NCBI GenBank assembly: GCA_946803715.1
Contig: CAMPET010000106.1
Coordinates: 68,423-103,705 of the forward strand
DNA length: 35,283 bases
Reading direction: 5' to 3'
From: Beroe ovata
Lineage: Eukaryota > Ctenophora > Nuda > Beroida > Beroidae
Shown here: piece after piece, positions 8,991-19,000 of the stretch
Position numbering within the stretch: the first letter of the stretch is position 1
How the letters are laid out: every line of letters starts with the position of its first letter
Notes under the pieces: model-generated
What the model was told of the DNA's origin: nothing
The model's database searches: none
The model's input: only the letters and a program-made list of their open reading frames with translations
Program-made: the position numbers and the translations under genes

Positions 8991-9467
8991 ATGAACATAA
9001 AATACAAATGGAACGAACACCGTCTAACGGGCCCCACTCTTATGGAATCCTTGAAGAAGGACCTGCAACATTCCGAATGGCGGCACTACATGAAGTCATG
9101 GAGAAAGATCGTTCACCCAATCTACAATGAAAATAATGCCACAATTGTCAAGCAAAGGGTCGAACATCTAGGCCTCACTTACATTTCGTCAATCACTAGG
9201 GTATGCAAGTCAACAACGGAAAATTTAAACAATTTGCAGCAGGAGATGAAACAACTCTTCCTAGAGGAAAATCATCAATTCAAACACCTATTCACTTTTT
9301 ATACTCAAAAAAACCTCAAATCACCCATGCTAAAAGACACTATCAAATTTCTCCTAAAGATGAGATTCATGGACTGCGTTGAAATACTAAGCAATATAGT
9401 TAAAACGATCAACAAAAAGTACATAACTCACAGTGAATTCATAAATCTCACTGAGCAATTATCATGA
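8991..9467 (+). CDS. Orphan array protein, copy 2
   Basis: This is a 158-residue ORF starting MNIKYKWNEHRLTGPTLM and ending INLTEQLS. It is protein-identical to copies 3 and 4. Only 76 bases separate its stop from the next ATG. That spacer holds an A-rich stretch (ACAATTAAAAAAAGC) and no TATA box. Either each unit has its own minimal promoter or the array is transcribed as one RNA. Tryptophans at residues 7, 30 and 37 are conserved in the diverged copy 6, which suggests past selection on the protein. Confidence 0.6.
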   Translation: MNIKYKWNEHRLTGPTLMESLKKDLQHSEWRHYMKSWRKIVHPIYNENNATIVKQRVEHLGLTYISSITRVCKSTTENLNNLQQEMKQLFLEENHQFKHLFTFYTQKNLKSPMLKDTIKFLLKMRFMDCVEILSNIVKTINKKYITHSEFINLTEQLS

Positions 9468-9543
9468 GTTTGATTACAATTAAAAAAAGCTGCGACTTTG
9501 TAACGAACGATGCAACATAACTATCCTTCCCCATATAGCCACA

Positions 9544-10020
9544 ATGAACATAAAATACAAATGGAACGAACACCGTCTAACGGGCCCCACTCTTATGGAA
9601 TCCTTGAAGAAGGACCTGCAACATTCCGAATGGCGGCACTACATGAAGTCATGGAGAAAGATCGTTCACCCAATCTACAATGAAAATAATGCCACAATTG
9701 TCAAGCAAAGGGTCGAACATCTAGGCCTCACTTACATTTCGTCAATCACTAGGGTATGCAAGTCAACAACGGAAAATTTAAACAATTTGCAGCAGGAGAT
9801 GAAACAACTCTTCCTAGAGGAAAATCATCAATTCAAACACCTATTCACTTTTTATACTCAAAAAAACCTCAAATCACCCATGCTAAAAGACACTATCAAA
9901 TTTCTCCTAAAGATGAGATTCATGGACTGCGTTGAAATACTAAGCAATATAGTTAAAACGATCAACAAAAAGTACATAACTCACAGTGAATTCATAAATC
10001 TCACTGAGCAATTATCATGA
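9544..10020 (+). CDS. Orphan array protein, copy 3
   Basis: This is a 158-residue ORF, identical in protein to copies 2 and 4 and exactly 553 bases from each. I see no nucleotide differences by eye across the whole unit, including the spacer. That means very recent duplication, gene conversion, or an assembly artefact. Function unknown. Confidence 0.6.
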   Translation: MNIKYKWNEHRLTGPTLMESLKKDLQHSEWRHYMKSWRKIVHPIYNENNATIVKQRVEHLGLTYISSITRVCKSTTENLNNLQQEMKQLFLEENHQFKHLFTFYTQKNLKSPMLKDTIKFLLKMRFMDCVEILSNIVKTINKKYITHSEFINLTEQLS

Positions 10021-10096
10021 GTTTGATTACAATTAAAAAAAGCTGCGACTTTGTAACGAACGATGCAACATAACTATCCTTCCCCATATAGCCACA

Positions 10097-10573
10097 ATGA
10101 ACATAAAATACAAATGGAACGAACACCGTCTAACGGGCCCCACTCTTATGGAATCCTTGAAGAAGGACCTGCAACATTCCGAATGGCGGCACTACATGAA
10201 GTCATGGAGAAAGATCGTTCACCCAATCTACAATGAAAATAATGCCACAATTGTCAAGCAAAGGGTCGAACATCTAGGCCTCACTTACATTTCGTCAATC
10301 ACTAGGGTATGCAAGTCAACAACGGAAAATTTAAACAATTTGCAGCAGGAGATGAAACAACTCTTCCTAGAGGAAAATCATCAATTCAAACACCTATTCA
10401 CTTTTTATACTCAAAAAAACCTCAAATCACCCATGCTAAAAGACACTATCAAATTTCTCCTAAAGATGAGATTCATGGACTGCGTTGAAATACTAAGCAA
10501 TATAGTTAAAACGATCAACAAAAAGTACATAACTCACAGTGAATTCATAAATCTCACTGAGCAATTATCATGA
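10097..10573 (+). CDS. Orphan array protein, copy 4
   Basis: This is a 158-residue ORF, the third identical copy. Its 3' spacer is also identical, so the homogeneous tract runs into the first half of copy 5 and ends there. The sharp end of identity within copy 5 looks like the edge of a duplication or conversion tract. Confidence 0.6.
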   Translation: MNIKYKWNEHRLTGPTLMESLKKDLQHSEWRHYMKSWRKIVHPIYNENNATIVKQRVEHLGLTYISSITRVCKSTTENLNNLQQEMKQLFLEENHQFKHLFTFYTQKNLKSPMLKDTIKFLLKMRFMDCVEILSNIVKTINKKYITHSEFINLTEQLS

Positions 10574-10649
10574 GTTTGATTACAATTAAAAAAAGCTGCG
10601 ACTTTGTAACGAACGATGCAACATAACTATCCTTCCCCATATAGCCACA

Positions 10650-11024
10650 ATGAACATAAAATACAAATGGAACGAACACCGTCTAACGGGCCCCACTCTT
10701 ATGGAATCCTTGAAGAAGGACCTGCAACATTCCGAATGGCGGCACTACATGAAGTCATGGAGAAAGATCGTTCACCCTATATACAATGAAAATAATGCCA
10801 CGATAATCAAGCAAAGGGTCAAACATCTACGCCTCACTTACATTTCCTCTATTAACACTGAATTTGTAACGAGCACATGCGAAGACGATTTCGTAGATGG
10901 AATCACTAGGGTATGTCAGTCAACCACGGAAAATTTGAACATTTCGCAGATTAAATTAAGATTTAGAGATTGTTTCAAGGTTATTAATGAAATAGATAAT
11001 TCACATCAAAAGCGTGGTCAGTAA
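10650..11024 (+). CDS. Orphan array protein, copy 5 (diverged and internally deleted)
   Basis: The first 50 or so residues match copies 2-4. It then diverges and carries a 16-residue block (NTEFVTSTCEDDFVDG) missing from copies 1-4 but matched in copy 6 (ELILCSSEKDFENG). After ENLN, about 40 residues are lost and the frame continues into QIKLRFRDCFKVINEIDN, then stops at 11022-11024. The tail matches the decayed 3' end of copy 6. It probably preserves the older gene form, with a deletion or an unspliced intron. Possibly a pseudogene. Confidence 0.45.
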   Translation: MNIKYKWNEHRLTGPTLMESLKKDLQHSEWRHYMKSWRKIVHPIYNENNATIIKQRVKHLRLTYISSINTEFVTSTCEDDFVDGITRVCQSTTENLNISQIKLRFRDCFKVINEIDNSHQKRGQ

Positions 11025-11239
11025 ACAACATCGAAATTGAAGAAATCCGAGAAGCACGGCCTTCAGCACCGATCATGGAAGATGAAGATATCCCCACTGC
11101 AACAAACGAGCCATCGGTGGCTGTTGTACCACCTTTGCCCCAACATCCATATTCCATGTGGTACAATCATCTCCAGCAACTCAACAAGATCTTTGCGGAT
11201 GATCAGCCAACATACTCCTACATAGACGGAGCCAATTGA
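11018..11239 (+). CDS. Acidic, proline-rich 3' coding segment associated with array copy 5
   Basis: This frame runs open for 73 codons from 11018 to TGA 11237-11239, overlapping the end of copy 5 in another frame. It reads SVNNIEIEEIREARPSAP, then MEDEDIPTATNEPSVAVV and a tail PYSMWYNHLQQLNKIFADD. An acceptor-like GGTCAG lies just before. It is either a second exon of the ancestral array gene or a frameshifted extension. It is absent from copies 1-4. Only three bases separate its stop from the ATG of copy 6. Confidence 0.42.
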   Translation, partial: SVNNIEIEEIREARPSAPIMEDEDIPTATNEPSVAVVPPLPQHPYSMWYNHLQQLNKIFADDQPTYSYIDGAN

Positions 11240-11242
11240 GCC

Positions 11243-11700
11243 ATGCTTAACCGAAAGTACAAGTGGAACACTCATAGATTGCACGGTCCTTCCCTAATGA
11301 ACCGTCTCCACCACCCACTCGGAGAAAAAGAATGGATACACTACTTCAAAGCTTGGGGCAAGATTGCACAGCCGGTATTCAAGCACGGGCATGCCCAGCC
11401 GATCAAGAATAAATTAGATGCATTTTGCCTAGAGTTCATAGGGAACCAAGAGCTTATATTGTGTTCCTCGGAGAAGGATTTTGAAAACGGTACAGCTCAA
11501 GTAGGCCGAACGCTCACAACTCATTAAAGTAGGCTCATGGAAAACATGAAGCAATACTTAGTAATAGAACAGCATAACACTTTATTACTAAACAGCTGAA
11601 AGCACCTATGCTTAAAGACACAATTAAAATGCAAATTAAATTAAGATTTAGAGATGTTTCAAGGTTATTAATGAATTAGATAATTCACAAACTTGTCATT
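11243..11700 (+). pseudogene. Orphan array protein, copy 6 (old, decayed 3' half)
   Basis: The ORF 11243-11527 starts MLNRKYKWNTHRLHGPSLM and keeps the pattern EWIHYFKAWGKIAQPVF of the other copies. It ends early at TAA 11525-11527. Downstream in other frames are the rest of the family pattern (MENMKQYLVIEQHNT, then SPMLKDTIK-like KAPMLKDTIKMQIKLRFRD) with stops. This is the most divergent member and marks the right edge of the array. Confidence 0.5.
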
Positions 11701-12375
11701 AAACCCACGAGTTTCATTAAACTAGGTAACAGATCAATTATTTTGTAATATTAGGTACTTATATCATTCAATCATGTTTATCCCAGCGGCGACAGAGCAG
11801 AAAGATATTTGCCATTGCATCTGATACCAAGAATATTTCATCTTGCAATTTTTCTGTGATTGAGATTGTTATTCTTGATTTGTTGATGTCCATAGACCAT
11901 ACCACGAATTTGAATCGATTACTATAAAATTCAAAACTCGTTACACTTACACAAAAACTATGGTACATACGTCAATGTAGGAGTTCAGTTGAGGGCTGAG
12001 GCTAGTTAAGTCAATGATCTTAACCGCGAACATTGCGTTTCTAGGATAATCACTCGACCGGAACTACAGGAAATACCGCGTACTAAAACTAGGGAGCTGA
12101 TAGTGGACTACCACATACCACCCTCTTTAAAATGAAAATTTATCAAAATTTTTGGCCAATATTCAAAAAAGTCCACGTATTAGCTATCCAAAAGATATGA
12201 TTATAAATGACTGTGTAAACTGAAATAACGTATCATATTAAAAGAAAGAGGATCTAGATGACACCTACCTAATCATTAAAGTGTCTTCTACTCTGCAAAT
12301 ATTCATGCATACATAGTAGATAAAAGTCTGTGTCAAGAATCAATCTCTGTAAAATGTTCACTGATTCTATGACTG

Positions 12376-13880
12376 TTATGACTGATGGATTATATCCAAT
12401 AATCCATCAGTCCTCTTCCCGCTCCCAAGTGGGGGTGCTCTATCATTAGGGGCGTGTCCAGTGATGTGATGATCAGGTGTATCACGGCTGAAGTTCCTTG
12501 GTGATGGTCTGTCAGGAGTAATAGAAGCGCGGTTGGTTCTCAACACATTCAGTTGCTCGGGAGTTGTGTTGCGAGTGGTGCGTCTCATGGTCTCAAACAT
12601 CCTGGCTGATTCCACAGCTAGCCCGAAACTGTCCTCAGCGCCGGGCACGCTGATGATCTTGTCATATAAGGTGAGGTCTCTGACCCTTAAGTTCCATAGG
12701 CGGATTTCTTGTCGGATATTCGACTTGGGCGGATTTTTAGTGGGATTTTTGCTCGTTTGGTGGGATTTTCGACCAAATTAGACCAGGGCAGATCTAATTT
12801 GGAGTTCAGATGTCAATGTTTCGCAAGCTTTGAAAGGGAACTACCAGAATACAAAACAGTCGTTTGTTGTCATTGGAAACTGAGCTATTGCGTGTAGAAT
12901 ATGCAATGTACATTGAACAAAAGAAAGTAGAAACAGGTTGATCATCGAATTGTATTTACAATAGTAAATACAAACATGTACCTATCAAATTCCTAGAAAT
13001 AACGTCTAAAGACTTTCATAAACACTAGGTGACTCGAGATAGCTCAGGAGCTTGTGACTCCTTTTCTTTCTGTAGAGGATGACTGACATCTCTCCCATTC
13101 GCTCCAGCGCATCCTCTTCATCTAAGTTCCGTAGAACGGAGGCAAGGCTCCGAGCAAAGTGAGGTCTCTGATGCCACGAAGGAAGGCGTTCAGACTAGGC
13201 TCATATCGTTCAGAGGGATCGCTGTAAGCCTGTTTAGCAAGATTGTGGATTCTAGAGGAGAATGTGGCAACATCTTCATTTGCTTCCTGTCTCCCAGAGA
13301 ATTGCTATCGAAGAGCTCGTAGTTCAGACTTGGGATATAGGTATGGCCTACTCAAATATGGGTATGGAGACATCGGGATCCTGTCGCTGTGCGTCTGTCA
13401 GGTTGTCAGCAACTGGTTGGAGTTTCTCAAGGGTTCTGTCGTCAACACTATTGAGAAGGAGTTCTATAGCATCAAGAGGGTTGATGTGAATGGTGCGAAA
13501 GTATCGCCTGATGCAAGATGCCAAAGAAGTGAAATTCTCGCCGTGAGCATACTGTTAAGGAGCAGTAAGGCGGGCAGTAAGTCTGGTGGAGCGTGTGCTG
13601 TACGTGCTGACAGTAGGAGTGACTGGTGTGGCTAGTGGTGGAGCAGGAACATGTTTGTCAGCAGTGGAACTCTCTGTAGACTCCCAGAGTTGAAAAGTGA
13701 CTGTCTCGTGAGCCGGTCAGAGGTCTGTAATGTTGTGAGTTCGGTCGCTAGTTTCTGGTGGGCTGACTCGTCAGAACATGATGACAGAGCAGTGGTTACT
13801 TCCTCCAAGCGGTCTGTTGTTATCTTCAGCTTCCCCATCAGTGTGGAAATGTGTTACTTGTGTAGAAGTCAGATGGAGAG
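12376..13880 (-). pseudogene. Broken gag-like retrotransposon ORF
   Basis: Read on the minus strand, an N-terminal helical piece (13632-13838, LEEVTTALSSCSDESAHQKL) is followed near 13540 by FTSLASCIRRYFRTIHINP. Then comes a capsid-like stretch near 13200-13300 (FSSRIHNLAKQAYSDPSERY, LNAFLRGIRDLTL). The C-terminal part is at 12376-12690 (DLTLYDKIISVPGAEDSFG and a Ser/Pro/Arg-rich tail). Order and pattern resemble Ty3-like gag capsids, with frameshifts between blocks. The RDLTL junction appears twice, near 12680 and 13160, so 12690-13160 is an insertion or partial duplication. No zinc knuckle, protease or polymerase is seen. Confidence 0.5.
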
Positions 13881-14132
13881 GCAAGAACAAATGGAAGACA
13901 AAAGTGGCAAGGTAAAAATCCGAAGTGAAAGAGCACGAGTCACAGAGTATCGATCAAAGTAAACTCTTGGAAAGGTAAGAACCCCCCTATTATACACGTG
14001 TACATCTCCTTATATATCCACACACGCGTGTTTCCCCGCGCACTTCCTATATAAACATCTCTTAGGATAAACATATCCCGACTTATCTGTCATCAGGTCA
14101 AACCTCCAACATTTGATTAGGTTCCCCGAGGG

Positions 14133-14722
14133 TAATAAAGCAGAGGCAAATATCTTTCGCGGTGTGTACGGAATCGCGAAATTTGGTGTTTTCCGCGACA
14201 AACCGCGAAATTTGGCGTTTTCCGCGATAAATCGCGATTTTTTCAAATTCCCGCTCATAATCGCGAATTTGTGCGGTTTTCCGGGATAAATCGCGATATT
14301 TAAGAGAAATCCAGGGATTTCAAATGTTGACCAAACGTTATAAAACTTGACCAAACCCTACAAAAGTTGACCAAACGTTATAAAACTTGACCAAACGTTA
14401 TAGATCACAGTATCTCTAACAAGAATGCTATCTCGTTTCATATTGCCACTGTTTGATTCAATTTGTTGACAACAGATCAGATCACTTGACAAAACGATTG
14501 ATCGACGAGATCGCGATTTCCATAACTTTAGCCGCGAAACTACCGCGATTTCCCCATTATAGCCGGGAAATTGCCGCGGATTTCCCTATTTTTGCCGCGA
14601 AACTGCCGCGAATTTCTCAATTTTTACCGCGATGCTGCCGCAAAATTTGGCAATTTTTCATTTCGCGGTGCCGCGAAATTTCGACTTTTTTACCGCGAAA
14701 GATATTTGCCTCTGTAATAAAG
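14133..14722. mobile_element. 574-bp hAT-like MITE with target duplication
   Basis: The element spans 14141-14714. Its ends, CAGAGGCAAATATCTTTCGC.. and the exact reverse complement at 14693-14714, form perfect 22-bp terminal inverted repeats. It is flanked by the 8-bp direct repeat TAATAAAG (14133-14140 and 14715-14722). Both arms are packed with CCGCGAAA-type subterminal repeats, and the centre holds TTGACCAAACGTTATAAAAC repeats. CAGRG-type ends plus an 8-bp duplication are typical of hAT transposons. No transposase is encoded, so it depends on an autonomous partner. Confidence 0.88.
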
Positions 14723-14852
14723 TAATAAGGGAAAGTAAACAAACGTGTAATTGTTTGTGAAACGTGTTATTGTTTGTCAAAAGTAACAAAGTGGTTAATG
14801 GACATGGCACGTCAATAGTGTACCTTAGATGAGGGATCAGAGATACTGGAAA

Positions 14853-14987
14853 ATATCAGGATACCCCCAGCACATGGCATGATTCCATAATGTCAGTAAC
14901 TCAGTGAACCTTGATAGCCCTGAGCTGGCTATGAGTACGAGCAGATACGCCCGTGGAATCATGCCATGTGCCGGGGTATCCTGATAT
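14853..14987. repeat. Fold-back repeat with 34-35-bp arms
   Basis: Arms 14853-14887 and 14954-14987 are near-perfect reverse complements (ATATCAGGATACCCC.. and GGGGTATCCTGATAT) around a 66-base loop. I see no clear target duplication. It may be a small MITE or structured DNA. Confidence 0.6.
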
Positions 14988-15182
14988 TGGAATCCCGTGT
15001 GAGGGGAGCCTATTGCCACCTCTTAGCGACGCTGAGGACGATGTCCCACTGAGTCCACCACCTCCTCTTCCGACACGAGCAATCTGGGCGCTCTTTGGTC
15101 TCATGTTTATGATGTACATGACATTATGACCCATGACCCATGACTAATGACATGGTACCTATTTCTACAATCTCAGTTTTGA

Positions 15183-15284
15183 TTTGGTGAAGACTTTTTG
15201 AAGATAGACTTTTTGAAGATGGACTTTTTGAAGATGGACTTTTTGAAGATGGACTTTTTGAAGATGGACTTTTTTAAGATGGAA
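15183..15284. repeat. 15-bp tandem repeat
   Basis: Six to seven copies of GACTTTTTGAAGATG lie just past the last identified ATAD2-like exon. On the minus strand they read as in-frame KSIFK units because the period is a multiple of three. The stretch lies beyond a good donor (15394-15393), so it is probably intronic or 3' noncoding. Confidence 0.75.
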
Positions 15285-15394
15285 TAATTGCCATATTCAC
15301 CACCGGCACCGCTCCAGTCATACCCACATCCATTATTCGATAAAATGTACGTTCTATATTTTACTATCGTTATCACATGATACCTAATATGTAC

Positions 15395-16075
15395 CTGTGT
15401 AATGAGAGTATGGAGTCTGATCATCTCATCCACTGACTGATGTTTCACTACCTCCACAATCCTCCTCAACACACCCTCAATCAGCTGCTCTTCCTGTTGT
15501 GTCATGGTGTCAGAACGTTTCATACCCTGACAACACCTACATGCAATCATCTGACAACTCTCTCTCTCTCACACACACATACAGACACACACAGGCTCTG
15601 ATCACACACACACACACACAGACACACAAACAAACACACAAACAAACACGCACACACAGGCACAAACAGGCGCTGATCACACACCTCAGCTAGATGATTC
15701 TCCACAGGAGGACTAGTACAGCTCTGCTGCTCCGTCTCAACATGGTTGCCGCGTTGAGTGGAATCATCACGAGTAACAGCTATCGCTGGGTGGACGTCAT
15801 GGGGATGAAAAGCGAGTGATTGGAGTTTCGAGCATATTGTGATGTCTGTTTCTTATTAAGTCTACTGGATAGTGGATATTTCACCGCACTGGTCTTGTCG
15901 AGAACATATTCAGAGATATTGGTAGAATCTGAAATATGGGTTATACTGAGATCGCTACCTTTTCGCTCTGGTGCATTTGTTGTACAGTTATTCGTTACTC
16001 CACTCCTCCTTCTTGATTCTCGTGCCTTCTTCATTTCTTCACAGAGCGCCGCAAAATCTTCATCAAGTTCCGCAT
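15395..16075 (-). CDS. ATAD2: ATAD2-like C-terminal exons, with a frame break
   Basis: From 16075 the frame reads [21 protein letters not shown], matching the post-bromodomain helix, and stays open to TAG at 15780. A different frame over 15685-15800 is clearly coding too ([18 protein letters not shown] ... PPVENHLAE), ending at donor GTGTGT. An unseen small intron, a sequencing indel or a real frameshift must join them. Exon 15395-15526 ([20 protein letters not shown] ... [14 protein letters not shown]) follows in phase 0 from acceptor TTGTCAG. It matches the family's last helical domain. The family's final YRHRKD-like exon was not found. Confidence 0.7.
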
Positions 16076-19000
16076 CTGAAACCAGCGCCCGGTGTGTGTG
16101 TGTGTGTGTGTGTNNNNNNNNNNNNNNNNNNNNNNNNNNNNNNNNNNNNNNNNNNNNNNNNNNNNNNNNNNNNNNNNNNNNNNNNNNNNNNNNNNNNNNN
16201 NNNNNNNNNNNNNNNNNNNNNNNNNNNNNNNNNNNNNNNNNNNNNNNNNNNNNNNNNNNNNNNNNNNNNNNNNNNNNNNNNNNNNNNNNNNNNNNNNNNN
16301 NNNNNNNGTGTGTGTGTGTGTGTATGTGTGTGTGGGTGTGTGTGTCACACCTAACAGCGAATGCAGGTAATCCCTGAGCTCTGCAGCCCGGTGTCGAATC
16401 TGGCGACCAGTATGGTCCTCAGCCGGGTTGTACTCCAGTGCATTAGCCGATATCAACTCCACATCGTCAACAAAACTCCTGTCGGATATTACATGAATTG
16501 ATAGCAGTGAGCACCAAATCCATCACCATGGAGTTTTCAGAGTGCATGTGAACACATTTGCAGACCGCGGAATCACAGTTTTGATATCAGAGCAGTTCAT
16601 GCTGCACAATGTGTAACTTACTTGATAGTTTCATATTCAAGGACATCGATATTCTCCCGTATCGTTTCCAGGTCCATGGGCTTTTCCACAACCTCCAGAT
16701 AGTCATGAACCTGAATGCGTTGCGATAATAATCAGTTAGCAACCTTTCACAGATGTTGCTACAACGACACAACAACAACAACAACAAAAACAATAACAGT
16801 AACAACAATAACAACAACAACAATAACAGTAACAACAACAACAAAAACAAAAACAACAACAATAGCAACAGTAACAGTAACAACAACAAAAACAACAATA
16901 ACAGTAGGTAACAACAACAAAAACAACAACATAAACAACTACAACAACAGCACCAACAACGACATCAACAACAACAACAACAACAACAACAGCAACAACA
17001 AGAACAAGAACAACAAAGCACTATACCTCATCAAGGTTTACTGGCTTGCAGAAGCAGTAGAATTTCCGCTCCTTCATCAACTTGTTCACAATGTCTCTAA
17101 GAAAGAGTCTCAGTTCCCGGAGTGTAGACTCCTGCGAGCAAAGATCGGATCATCAGTGATATAAACTTTTTTCGGGAAGGACGATTCAAAATCGAACTGT
17201 AATTACCGATTATAATCGATAAAACTTCGACTTTAATTCAACAATTAAATCGCAATGAACCATGTCAACTTTTGAAAATATCATGCATCAAGATTCTCAC
17301 AAAAGTTTTACAGTTGCATAACTCTTGCAGGACTCACCTCCCGTTTCTCAATAGCAGCCACCTCTTCACTGGTGAGGGGTTTCGGTGTTACGGGGGGTGC
17401 CTCCTGTAACTCCTCCTCCTCAACTAACTCTTCTGCTATAGTGGGGGCACTTTAGTGGGGGTTTGTACGGAAATGGGGTGTGAATTTAGTGGGAGTTTGT
17501 AGGGACATAGAGGTGTGCATTAATAACTGGGGGTGTACATACAACATGGACATGGGATGTGCTAACCAGTAACAGTGAGAGTGTTCCTCCTAATATCGTG
17601 GTGTAAAAGTGGAGAGAAGAACTGGTAGACAGAAAGTGGGGTGGGGTGTAACAGCGACACAGTGTCCACTGCTCTGAACAAATCACTGAACATTGAACCC
17701 TGGGAGGGAGAGATCACGTGACCCGCTACACGTGACAACATGTGTTTATCACGTGTGTTTGTTAAGCAACATCATAGTCACTATCATGATACCAACTCAT
17801 AACAACCTGGTCCAATGTTGCTGTGGTTGTAGCAACCACCAGCACACCACTCTGCGGTGGGAAGTCTGAGAGGAGCGTGTAGAGCACGTTACACACCGAT
17901 ATGTTACACGAGCTCTCCAACACATCCAAATGTGGGATGTACAGGATACTGGGCGTGGTCTTGCATGAGGATCTCACTATCTGTGACATACGTGTGTGTG
18001 TTGATATCAGTGAACAAAATAGTTCATTTCCAGGAATAAGACTTACTCAATTCATCCACTATTCAAGTTGTGTGCCGATGCTATTCCACTGATGCATGCC
18101 ACTCAGCGGCTCGCTCCAAGTACTGCGCGCGCGCAACGAAATTCTCGACAGGGTGTATCATCATGATCAATTGACAATATTCAAGTAGATATCGAGTGAA
18201 GTATCCTAGCTTACCCTGGACACAGCTTCCTCCACAGTGTGATAGTTGGGGTCGTGAAGGGTTGTCAGGGAGACCTCATGGACGACCACTCCCTCCAACT
18301 CATGGAGGAAACTGCTCATCACCAGCTTGTTGTGTGACGTGACCAGTATCCGGGGTCTGTGACACGGAACTGAGGGGAGGGATGGGACTGATCACGGGAT
18401 GGGGGAGTAAGGGGGTGAGATCATGAGGGACTGACTGAGAGGGGTGAATAGGGGAGAGCAGAGTGAATCAGAGCTGAGAAATGAGAGAAAAGGGGGACAG
18501 AAAAAGGAAGTAAGGGAGTAAATGAGTAAGGGAGTAAGAAAGCGAAAAGAGTGGGTAAAGAAGTGGGCAGAGCCGGAGAGGGCGGAGGCGTGAGAAATGA
18601 GAGGAGAAACCGTTATTGAGAGAGGAGTCGTGTAGTAAACCTGCACTGAAGTAATTTTCCAAGTTAGTGAAGTAGTTGCTGATATCAGTGTAAGAACTGG
18701 CACCTCGTCCAGTACTGTATATGTCCGGTTCCCCGGCAACCACCAAATCACTCCTGCTATCACCAGCATGTCCTACAAAAGTGTGTGAGGGTGACTTGTG
18801 TGCACGTGCCGCGCGGCTCAATATCAACGCCAAAAGGGAGTTGTAAGGCTCCTATGTGCCTCATTTCAGTTGTATTACTTGTAGCCAAATATGGTGAAGA
18901 ACTGGTGTCTCGAAAGGTGAGTATATACGGTGAGAATAAGAAATATGGGACGTGGGTATAATAATGGGTGTGGCGAAATGTGGTGTAGTTTGTTATCAGC

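Larger units (their letters stand above)
8444..11240 (+). repeat. Tandem array of about 553-bp coding units
   Basis: Starts at 8444, 8991, 9544, 10097, 10650 and 11243 give steps of 547, 553, 553, 553 and 593 bases. The middle is homogeneous and both edges are diverged, the usual shape of an array made by unequal crossing-over. Nothing I can support lies in 11700-12375. Confidence 0.85.

Noticed and set aside
8444-10573. CRISPR-like or satellite array
   Set aside because: Units are 553 bases long, coding throughout and without spacers of the CRISPR type; a gene array explains them better.
16092-16462. Open frames across the GT repeat and N block
   Set aside because: They are made of repeat and gap residues; only the bromodomain exon 16351-16478 is real.
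16587-17164. Leu-rich and Thr/Asn-rich frames across 16715-17164
   Set aside because: Artefacts of the CAA intron repeat; the flanking true exons are on the minus strand.
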